DNA from: Albula goreensis | Lineage: Eukaryota > Chordata > Actinopteri > Albuliformes > Albulidae | NCBI GenBank assembly: GCA_022829145.1 | Contig: CM040744.1 | Span: 8,901,001-8,965,000, forward strand | Direction of reading: 5' to 3' | DNA length: 64,000 bases | In this document: positions 40,701 to 52,700 of the stretch, piece by piece | How positions within the stretch are numbered: the first letter of the stretch is position 1 | Layout: each line of letters starts with the position of its first letter | Notes under the pieces: generated by a model | What the model was told of the DNA's origin: nothing | Databases searched by the model: none | The model's input: only the letters and a program-made list of their open reading frames with translations | Translations under genes and position numbers: made by a program

Positions 40701-43700
40701 ATTATACAAATGATGCGCAGTTCTTTCATTGAACTACCATTGTGTCCTGCACACTTACATCCTGGTTTACATACATTTGATTAAGTAAACTTCCCTTTCA
40801 GAAACTTCAGCTGAAACCGAAATTCTGAACACAAATACCAAGGGTTGCATCGTAAGGTTTGAATATAACAGCATTCATAAATAGTTTGAATATCATACTT
40901 TTGAAGATTTGCACATGGGAAAGATATTGATTGAAATGGATGGAATGTCGTCAGCTTACATTTTCATACACTATCCAAACACAACAGTGAAAGTCACTCC
41001 TGTACTGTTTACATGAGAAAGGATACTCACCTCAGTCTGATTAATCAACACCTCGAGCTCAGAAATCTGAGTCCTGACTTGGTCCTCTTTGCTGATTAGG
41101 TAATGGATACTCTTTGAGAGCTTCTCCTGTTGGCAATGATAACAAGGTATATCAGAGCTGTGGCAGAAACACAATCTCTTCCTGACAGATTCCGGTTATT
41201 CAGAACACCCAATATGCCCCACTGTCTGAACTCAGAAAACACAGAGGGAAGTTTGATAGATAACATTATGGCAACAAATGAGGCCATTAAATATAGATGC
41301 TTCAATGGCCTGTGTCCTGGGTCATCTCAAATGACTGACCAAGAGCAGAATCTGCATAGCACAATTTCATTGGGTGACTAAACTCTCCCTGAGGGTAGTT
41401 TCACGTAGACCCCCGGCCGGCCCTACATTAGAGCTCCAAAGAAACTCAATACTTGAATGTGTGCTAATAGATGCTATTCGACCATGGCAGTTTGCGTAAA
41501 TTAATCTTTCATAGGGCATGAAAATGTCCAAGGAACGGCCCTGAAAGGGCAGGTAAACAGGACAAAGGAACTCAACGCTCATAATTTTACTTTCCATACG
41601 ATAGCTGGTGTTTATTGGTTTGGAGGAAGCATACCTTAAGGATCTTGTAAGCGCTGCTCATGGACGTGACCTTATGGTTGGCGTGAGAGCCGCCGAGCTT
41701 ACAGAGGTGACAGACGGGACGCCTGCACACCTCGCAGTACATGTTCACTTTCTCCATTTCATGCTCTGGACACATCAGCACCTGAGAAAAACAAGTGTGT
41801 GCACATTATCAACCATTACAAGCATTACATGGTTATCTCTTTTAAATGACCTAGCACTTTACAGCAAATAGAAGCTGGTTTATTCCCAGAAGAATCCTAG
41901 AAATAGGCACAGACCATTCTATCAACTTACCACCATTAGTCCTTCAGTATCACAAAACAGTATGCCATTTACATGATCAATCAGTATTCTCTACCACCTT
42001 TTGGCACAAAGAGTGTATAAATGGGACCCTTCACCCCATGGAGCTTTGCTTCATTCCGTGCATACATATCACAAACAACAATCAGCATCACAGACAAGTG
42101 TAACTATGATACATAACTAAGCCCGGTCAGGCTGGGGTGGGGTACCTTTGGTCTGAAGTTGGTGGTGGGCCCCACGTACTCGTGCTGGGCCTTGGGGGTG
42201 CCCCATGGGTGGTACAGCTTGAAGCACTCGTTGCAGTAGCTGGCTTTGCAGTCCATGCAGCTCTTGGTGGCCTCCTGGACGGGCGGCTTGCACATGTTGC
42301 ACATGATGGCCACGGCGGCACGGGCCGCCTGCCTGTAGCGCTCCACAATGGACTCCAGCGTGAAGTTGCGGAACAGCATGCTGATGCCCCGCTCCCCCAG
42401 GTCGATGTCGTGCTGGCAGCCCGGGCAGGGGAACGTCGTGATGCGGGGCGTCACGGAGCCTCGCCTCCACCCGGGCGAGGATATCGAGCCTGAGTCCGCG
42501 GAACAACGACAGGACAAAGAAAACAATAAAAAGTTACAACTAGTCAAAACGAGAAGGGCGGAGGCCCTGTCGGCATGTGTAGTAGCAGAAACCTTCAGAG
42601 ACAAAACGCAAGTCATTCCCAGGCTGCTACAGTTACGGGGTCATTCACACAAAAGGATCACACAGAGAAAGAGAGAGAGAGTGTTTCAAGTGTTCACAAT
42701 GATCTGGACACCACAATGAAAACAAAGCTTTACAGTGTTTGGAAAGATGTTTTTTCCAGAAAGAGATGATATGTATGTCATTTGAAACATTGTGATTTTT
42801 TTTTTCCATGTGTTTTTCATACAATCGTTCAAATATCACATCTAAGCAGACGGAACTATCCAGATAAGAGCGTTAACATTTCATTTGTCGCACTTGCATG
42901 GTAATCTTCGTGTCCTTTCCAAAGCACAGAGTCCGTTAACAAACAGCAGGTTATTTGCATAGCTATCATATTGGCTATATGTCAAGAATGACGGTAGGAA
43001 ATTTGGAAAGTACCCTTGAGGCTTTTTGTCCATCCCTAGAAAATATCTTGTTCACCTTTGTGGCGTGAATACCACGTACACAATGGCTTTTGGGGCCAGG
43101 GAATGCTTTTCTTTAACTGACAACGATTATTTTAGGTGCCTTACAATAATTAGTGCTTAAATGCCATTTAACGGCCCATGGGAAAGAGGCATCCTGCTTT
43201 TCCATTCATGGGAAAGGTTTCACGGGCAGCTTTGAAAGTGACACAACAAAAATCCATGCAAGCGATGGACTTTGAGGGATCTTATCTGACTTGACTTGCG
43301 CAGGCATAAGAAGCATGGAGCAGGCCTCAGGGGCAACATTCGCACACTGCGGCCTTTCAAACACGTTCTACCCTATTACATGCACGGGGAGGGACGAGCG
43401 ATGAAAAGGCACACGTTTCATACATGTTGTGAAGTGCATACGCTGCTTCAGCCATTTACTGTGCTTTACAGCGCCTTTGTTTGGAGGCCAGGTATGCTGC
43501 GCTAACGAGCTCCACAGCGATATGGATGACCCACATTCACCGTTACAGCGGGACGGTGCCTGCGTGCGGCTAGCCAGCGAAGCAGAGCCTCGGTTGGGAG
43601 ACATTTCACCGAGGGATCGGTTTAACGTGCGGCACCTACATCATAGGCATGCGGCGGCCATATCTGGGCTCAGCACTGGCACCTGCAGCAATTAGGTCAG

Positions 43701-46700
43701 AGCACACTTTAGCCAAAATTGCGGAAGTATCATGTAACCGGAGCTTAAGAAATGCATTCAGTTAAGTGCCCAAGTCAGAAGAGATCCCTAAAGACAGAAA
43801 AACAAGATGAGCTGTCAGCATTCAGTCACCTGCAGACGTTTATTTTGAAACGAGTCGTCCAGGTCAATGTATTAAACACTCGTTTACACAGATATTTGGA
43901 AACCACAAACGTTTTGCTATTTTACAGCCACAACGTCTACAGGAGCAAAGAGAGGAGCAAAGAGAAAATCATTAGCGGTGCTTGAATTAGTTTTGAGGGG
44001 GGAAAAAAGAGAACACATTCGTGACAGCAAATGGCATGACAGGAACAATACAAAAGCAGGCAGGCAAAAACAAAACACAAACATACGCACACACGCTCAC
44101 TCACAAAGCAAGCAATGCATTTGCACAGTACAAACGGACAGTCCACAGTGGATGCAAAAAACAAACAAGCGTCTGGTGCACATGCCGTGAACGCAAATAA
44201 AGTCAAGCAAATGATGTTGAGGCAAACTGGAGTTGTCATGAGGGGAGGTGGAGCTATGAAGGAGGGGGCGGAATCATGGGCAGAATGGTGGCTGCAATGG
44301 TGTAATGGATGGCCTGTCTTTGAAGTGTAGGGGGTTTGTAATGGATGGGGTGCTGGGCAGTTGTCTGACCCTGGAAGATGGGGAGGAAAAGGAGGGGGAA
44401 GATGTGTGTGCGATTAAAAGAACAACAGTGTACTTAGACTCTGGGTGTGCGGCTCGGGGAGGGGAAAGGCAGGCAGTGCCTACAGCACGGCGCGCTGGGG
44501 CTTGCCGCCGCAGTGGGAGCGCTCGGGGAGGGGTGATTGGCAGTGCGGAGAGAGAGAGAGCTCAGATCAGAAACACGGACGTGTCATCGCATGGCCAATC
44601 TGGCTGGGACACGGACGGTACCTTCCCTAAGGAACCACATCACCAACAACAATGGGTTTGAGTCACAGTGTGACGGTATAATCAATGGGGATTTCAATGC
44701 CAAGAACATTACTTTTAACTCTCATAATCAGAATGGGTTCAATTTTAATGTCGACTGACAATAAAAAAAAAAAAACCCACATATCAAAACAGAGAAATTC
44801 ATTATAGAGCGTACATTCCATTCTGGTTGGTTAGGATTTTATTCCAGCACAAATTAACCTGATAAAAATAATGAAACAGCGAAGTATTTCAATTTGGGTT
44901 TTTTGTTCATTTTAAGACTAAACACTGAATTAGACAATGTATTGATACTTTGTGAAAAAAGGAAACCCCATTGCAACCAGGGAACCAATACATTAGTAGG
45001 TAGGGTGAGGAGTGAGTTTAAGATGGAAGGTACCTTATACAAATTAGGGGAGCAAACCTAGATTGACTCTGTTTCTTTAAATGTCCGCTGAGCAATATAT
45101 ATGCACAACATATTATTCTCATACATAAACAGCCTAGAATTACATTGTCCATTTTGTTGGCTGTTATAAATATCTTGCTGAATACCTCGAGGCTTAATTG
45201 CCTGCTCGCTTAATTCAAAGGACTTGAAAAATGCACACATGGAGAAACTGAGGGAATCATTAGCACACATGTTACAGGGAACCTCCATCTGTCCTACCTC
45301 AGGTCTACCACTCCCAAGCCTTCACCTTCCCCACAAACACAATAATCTTGCATAAACACACGTACGTACACACAAAATTCTCATACATACTCATGCAAGC
45401 ACACATGCTAAGGCATCCACTAATGCTGAAATCAAATTCATTACGCATGCACGCGCACGCACGCCGCGCGCAAGCACACTTGCCAGAAGGCATCAACCCT
45501 CTGCCGATGCCCCACTCTCTCACAAACACACATCAGCAAGTCTCGCTGCACAGCCACACCACAACAGTGCCCTGCCTTGTGCTCACTGACTTCACCAATT
45601 AATCTCAGCCAATGAAATAAATGTACACTTGTCTTAGTGGAAATGTGTGCACGCGCTTACAAGAATGACCTCATCCCTAAGGAGACCGTATTACTGCCAG
45701 CCTCAGCAAACAACCATCGGATGTTACGCACAAGCAGCTTACTGTTATTTTTCTCCTTGGTAGAGGAACACAAAAACAAAAACCAAAACAGAATCAGCTC
45801 CATACATATTTATAAATGGACTCCCTAAACAAAGTTTCATTTTGCTCAGCAGACATTTAATCCAGCCTAATATCGCAACATTATTGCTACTGTGTGAATG
45901 CTATTAGTTTGCAAGGATATTATTGGTAGTTGTGTGGGGGGGGATATATAGATAGATAGATATATACACTTAGGTTATGTAGGTGTCCACAGAAAGGGAG
46001 GAGGGGGTCTAAAAACACTATACTCACTACAGCTAAATAAATAATGGAACCCACGTCTACCTCTCCTTCCAAATGACCTTCTCAGAGAGGCTGCAAGCAA
46101 TGGACAGAGAAGTGAGGTAAGACCAACAGTTAGGACAAGGTGAGACCTTGAGTGAGACCTCATTCACACTGAAATGTAGAGCTGGAGTGACACCAATATG
46201 CACGTCTTCAAAAGGAACTTAAAGCGTGGCATCTGCTGCTGCTTCAACACCATACAATTAGCGGGGGGGAGTGACCGGTTTCCTTTACACAGCATCCTGT
46301 GGTCTTCATGGGTCTTTTCTGCTATTGCAGGTGCTTGTACAGGAAACAGGTCTGGATTTCAAACAAAGTTATATGACGTGACTTTTTCCACCAGGCCTAC
46401 CACAACACATTCAGGGACCTGCACGGCAGCGAATCAATATTTCTTTACTGTTCCAAGATTCACTAGCAAGATCAATCTGGATCTCCAAAATGGTCATACG
46501 AGAACTTTAACGTAATATTGATTCGCTACAGTCTATTTACAAGCGCAAACCATCTAAATGCAAAGGGCTTGAAGGCATTTTAATGGCTTCTCTTGGTGCA
46601 CTACACAGTTGCCTTCATTTCTCTCAAAGGCTCCAGGAAGGTTTACCTCCTCGACGATCCAATCAGAAGACGGGCAAGTGGAAATGCCACAACACCAGAG

Positions 46701-49700
46701 AAACAACAACTGCCTTTAGTTACAGTCTTCTCAAGAGTAACACTGACAGCCTACTTTCAATTTACTCATTCAATTAAGGAAGGGCAGTTGGCATTGCCCT
46801 GGGAATCGAACCTATGATCAACAAGTTACAAACCCAGCCACCCAGCCATTACACTACACTGCCATCTTATAGCTTTGGATTCCTCTGGAAGGCTATGTCC
46901 TGTCTGGACATGTCTATGACAAATATGGTAAAAAGTGGAGAAAAATCATCAACGATGAAAAATTATCAGCACCTTAAGATTCTAATAAAAAGATATGCTG
47001 CATCATTCAAACAATTTGTTAAGTGCCACAGTCAGTTAGCCCCGGTGCCAATATAACTGACTAAAGTTATTGCGAGTCTGTTTACTAACTGCACCGCATT
47101 CTGGTTTCAAATGGGATCAGGTTACCGCTGCCTTCTGTTTTACAAATACATTTCAGTTTTTTAACTGAGTCGCTAAAGCTGACTAATAACTTAAAAATAA
47201 TAATAAAAAAAAAAAAACAAAAACAAAAAACCACCAATGAGTGTTTTGCTCCTCGCGCAGGGAACAAGTGCCCCCCTGATTACCAGTGGAAACACGAATA
47301 ATGGGCACATTCAGGCTGTGCAAACGTGGACTGATTTCCCTGCGCGCGACGCAGCTGTGGTTTGGAGTGGTGGAGGCGAGCCCTCGGCTCACAGAAAGGA
47401 TGCCTTGTCTCTGCCCATGCGGTTTTCGGCATGGATTTAGACATTCAAATATCTCTGTTCAGCACTGTTTGTTTGTTTTTGCTGCAGCAAATGAAAGGAT
47501 CGCAGGGCTCCAAAAACACCCCCAGGGTACTTATAAGCATTTTAAAATCATTTCATTGGATGATAGACAGGTCTGTGTTCAGCCAAGTGTTGAAAAACCT
47601 AAATTAATTATGGGACTTTTCATAGACTAGGAGGTATAAATGATAAATGTTCATCGTTGTTCAAACTCTTACTTGTGGTTAACAAATTAAAATCCCATAT
47701 ACAATGAAATTGATTAGAAGGCTTTGAGATGGAGCCCCCTAAGGCAAATATGGGACAACCAATTATGTCTGACTTGAAGCAGCTTGTTACAGTCAAGACT
47801 TAACTTTTTTTGTTTAGCAGAGGTGTGCAATTCATGCCAGACAACAATGAAGAAAAAAGGGTTAGTGATGGCAGCACTGTTTGAATGTACCCACAGAATA
47901 ATCATTACCATGAAAGATATTACAGCAGTGTTCATACATACAACAGAGTTCATTTCAAAGCCTGAAGCAAATACAATTTCAATTCATAAACGTTGTCATA
48001 AAACAAAATACTGTCATTTAATAACATATATGACTAAATATAACATTTCATGATAAGTTTACGGGCGAACAATAAACGTGGCATAAATTATAAAGAGCCA
48101 AATCACAACCGCACCTGATCTCACGAGCCGGTCAAGCCTCTCCATACTAGGAGAGGGAACCCTAGAGCGAGGGCTCCCGGGAAGGGAGCACTCGGACCCC
48201 GCATCGGTACTGAGGGAGTCTTCATGGTTCAGGAGGAGCAGTTCTTTGACACACTTGTGACAAACGCTGTGCTGGCAGGGCAGAATGAGCGGGTGTGTGA
48301 ACAGTTCCTTGCAGATCGGGCAAATGAGCTCCCGCTCAATGTTCTTAATTGGGACCTGCAAACAAAGTGCGTAATGAATTACATGCAGATCATGAGTCCA
48401 CTGTGAAACAACCAATCAAACATATATCAGGGACCCACTCCCCACAGCAACTTGCAGTGTGATCGAGGATTATCAACGTGAAGAGGGTAGCAACCGCTGA
48501 TCAATGAACTGAAAATCCAATTGCAAGGTGAAATGTGAGACAAACAACCCTCAAACACGTCAGAGGTCAAATTCCTAAAATTATACTAGTTGCTGATAAT
48601 AAAAACTAATGATATGGGCAATTGATACTGTTAGTCTACGAGAGAAAAAGTGTAGTCAAACTAATTGCCGTTCATTACAAGTTTGTTAAAAAGGGAAGTA
48701 GAGCTAACGTTGTAACTGGAACAATACACGAACGGCTAGACCCTAGTCCTACTGGGAACACACAAAAATACAGCTTGTAAAATACATATTATTTGAGTAA
48801 ATTACGCCTATCTTACAATTACAAGGCATCACAGGTTATCTCCCAGACAGCCCATCTAGCTGACACGTCTCACAGCCAGACAATATGGCTAGCGTGTTAG
48901 CTTGCCGTTTTGGAATAATTTATCCACTTCCCTGTTAGGCAAACATTTAAACCACCTCAAAACATAAGACCATCTGTTCCTTTTCTGTTTATCCTACTTA
49001 CCAAAATTGAGCTACGTCGTGAAACCACCGACATTGTGAAGGAGAGGACAGCCTACGTAACTTTCAGCACTGTGAGCCGAGATGCCGACAGAAATCATTA
49101 GTCGGAGGAGTCGACAATGAATTAAATACCGTGACCTGACGCTGCGGATGAAATCGCGACGTGATTCAGCAACTGTCGAATGGCTACAGCTTTCTGCAAA
49201 CTCAACGCTGGGGAGGCTCCTGCAGTATGTGGGGCTGGGTGGAGACAGTGGAATCTCCATAGAAACGATTCTGCAGCAGTTGAGCGTTCAAAAAAGGAGG
49301 GGGAGGGGGCTCAGGTTCTGGTTGCTCCTGGCAAAAACAGACCGTACTTTTACAGTGATAATAAAGTTGTATGAGGACCGTATATTACGGTCAAAAGTCA
49401 CAAATATGTAGTTTGGAATTTGCATACTGGACAGTGTGCCGTCAGTGGGTGGATTTCACTACCACGGACAATAAAGGATCATTTTATCTTACTTTTGTAT
49501 CTTTGTTGTCAGTTAATAGTCGTAGTAGGATCAGCGAGTAGGTTTCAGTTAATTGTAGTTCTTGTGGTAGTTCCAAGAGTGGAAATTGTCACATTTTTAT
49601 TATTAGCTATTAACTATAACAATACAAACAATGTCAAATAATTAAACAGAATGTTTTTCTAGTTCTGATTGTTGTTCCCAGTGTCCATTTTTGTTTGGTG

Positions 49701-52700
49701 TCACAGGAACTTGGGTACTATGTGGGGTGGCCTAAGTCTCGTAGGGGGGGGGGGTGACTGGGGATCCCTTTATTGTGGTGACAATGGTTCATTGTGATAC
49801 TGAGGTTCAGCTGAATTCTGGGAAGGACACAGAGGTGAGGGATGGGGACTGGAGACAGGAAGAACCTCAGAGCTTAAGGGATGGCATGATAGGACAATGG
49901 GCTTGAGGAGGATGCTTACCCGTGTTCATGTGGAATAAGTGTTCCTGACCTTCCCAAGATATTTACTGACATTTTACTCACCGTGGTAAGTGCTTTCTTG
50001 GCTGTATCCACCAGCCAGGAATGCTTCCTGACATTAGCCTTGACAAGTTTTACTGACTCATTCACTTACTGTTATCCAGCATTCCTTCGGAACCCAGCAA
50101 GGATTTTTACTTAAGTTTCCTTTGATTTGTGACAATTTATGGTCCAATGTCATTTTTGGCATTTTTATGCTGGAAATATTTTCAGAATGCTTAAGTACAA
50201 TTGACTGACAATAAATATATTCTTGCATGACTGAACATTAAATTGGAACTTTATAATATGCAATGTTATTGTTTTAGTGTCACATGATAACAGATATATA
50301 CCAAAACTCTTGTCACTTTGCCAAAGTTATGCCATAAGGAAAGGGTTAAAACAGGTGTGATAGGTTTTCAAGGACAAGTCATCAATTTAAATACACAGTC
50401 CAGTTCACACTAGAAAACCAGTCCACTGTGATCTTAAGCAACAGGTGTTAACCAATAGAGGCATGCAAACAAGTAGCGGGAATGTGCATGATGGGTGGGC
50501 GACAAGATTTCAGAAAAGTGAAACTGGATAGTTTTGACAGAGACACCTGGTAGAATCCAATGTATCACTGGGAGGAATAAAATTCAACATTTAATCATGT
50601 TGAATGACAAATTATGAAAAAAATGGCCTCCCTCCTCTTCTCTGTCTTTACTTGTTACATACACACAAATATTATATATATGTATGTTTCCACAGTTAGA
50701 AAAAGATATATTTAGTCGGCCTATCGGTCGCATGCCTCCAATGACTTAAGAATGATGACACAGTGAAAAAGAACCATGACTCCTGACAGTAAGCCCAGCA
50801 GGTACATGTGTGCTCTCTGCTTTCAGTGGCCCGTATAGTGCACATTACTGGTGTCCCCGTTACACACACCTCCATGTTCTCAAGGGCAGTGTGTCATGTC
50901 TGTTACATTCTGAAACACTTCTTAAAATAGAGACTCCCCAATGATTTTCAGTGATCATTCAAAACATTTGATGACACACTGAATACCATAACCCTTCAAT
51001 TACAGCCGGTAACCCTGGAATAAAAGTATTTCACTTTTTCTAAAATGCCTTTCTGATACATAATGAGTTATAACATTCATTGTGCTTGAAAGTAAACCAT
51101 AATTCCTTTGTAGTATTTCTGTACTTACACAATACATTATACTTTAATGTACTGTACTATAAAGGATAATATGTAAAATATGTACTTCTTCATTCATACA
51201 CCCACAGAAAAGACAACAATTGGTACCTCTTCATATCAAGATTCAATCTACCGACAAAATTTCTCTGACTTAAAATTATTCAAAGAGTTCTGTCTGTAAA
51301 CCTGATACTTCACTGAATTAAAGCCATTGTATATAGGCTATTAGAAATGATACCATAGGCTGGCTCATTATGTAAATGGGAAGGGTTCATTCAGTTGTCA
51401 TACTAAAAACAACCACTAGATGAGGGCAAATTGTGATTTTAATGTCCTTGCCCTGATACAGTTGATATTGGCAGCTTTTAAATTTTAAATGATTGTCAGC
51501 CAAAATCTGTATAATACTAACATTCATTCTTGTAACATACTTAAACAACAAATTTGAATGATTTGCATGTTGTAGTCTTGCAATACCACGCAACCTAATG
51601 ACAGTCATTCATGCAGGGGGGTATGTAAATTATTTAATTTTGTAAAGATTTGAACATACTTTTTTGAGGAACAGAAGAAAGAGAAAGCTTTGTTAATACA
51701 TGTTGTCAGATTCAGTAAAATATGGAGGTTGTATGTGCTGTAGATGAGATTCCTTTCAGTAATATGTCAGTGTGCCTAATTTAGCCCTACTTTACCCTGT
51801 CTGAGGTAACTTAATTAAATCTTTATTGGAAGGGTGTCATGAAGTTGGTAGACAGGTATCATGTTTTCAAGAAACACCCACTGTGACTACGTCATGTAAA
51901 CGTCACAGTGCAGTGCTTTTGTTTTAAATATGAATATAGTACCTGCGCTTTAAAATACATTACTGGGTACATGAAAGCAATACTCCCCTGTCTGCAATGG
52001 AATACAGCTCATATCGCGGAAAGGAATATGATGCAGTATCTTAAGGCTAAGCAAGTCATAAGATCGCAATTGCGATACAAGAGTGCTAGAGTGCAAACCG
52101 CAAAGGAAGTGAGTTTGCTTTTAAAGGGCAATTTGCTTTACGGCGGACATTTTTCCGACTAACTTATCTCCCAGAGCCACTGAGGATAACCTACCTCACT
52201 TTTATCCATGGATACCTAATTGACAGGCTTGATTCATACAATCTGTCAGCATCATAAGAATAAACTTAATCAGCCATCACAGAAATAGCACCATTTCACT
52301 TTTATACGAAATTACACATTCTATGCCGTTTTGAAGAAACTCATATAACAGTAAATAATTCGAATATAAGATAGCTTGGAAAATACGATTATGACAGTAT
52401 TGGTATTATTTTACTGCACATCAGCGTACGGCATCTGGGAAGTGCACGGAGAATGTGGTCCACAGAGCAGGCTACACCCATGTTCTACAAAGCGGGTTTT
52501 CAAATTTCGACTGTAAGGCAATACGCTATTCATCCAAAATGGTGCGCATGCACTTAAAATATGAAATGACCAATGCCGAAGCTCAAATGATGTAACGATT
52601 GAAAACACCTGAAATTGAGTATCCTTTGTGGATCCAAATGAGTCAGGTTTGAGATGATATAGACAGTCGCCTTAGTAACTGTACATCTTGCCTTTCTGTG

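Larger units (their letters stand above)
28728..42145. other. trim36 introns 3-9
   Basis: GT-AG introns of about 732, 3318, 3447, 821, 3014, 508 and 364 bases, listed from low to high coordinate. They are AT-rich without further exons. The interval also contains exons 4-9, listed separately. A block at about 33870-34130 of balanced composition may be an old repeat. The 17-base A run at 38029-38045 borders exon 6. Confidence 0.7.
42490..48114. other. trim36 intron 2
   Basis: 5625 bases that split the RING finger coding sequence. It holds the SINE, CA repeats, a GC-rich patch at 44440-44620 and a plus-strand open frame ending near an A-rich tail at 44761-44776. No sign of an additional trim36 exon was found. 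Confidence 0.75.

Noticed and set aside
46802-46863. Possible tRNA gene on the minus strand
   Set aside because: Boxes A and B are present but the acceptor and anticodon stems do not pair, and the sequence continues as a SINE body.
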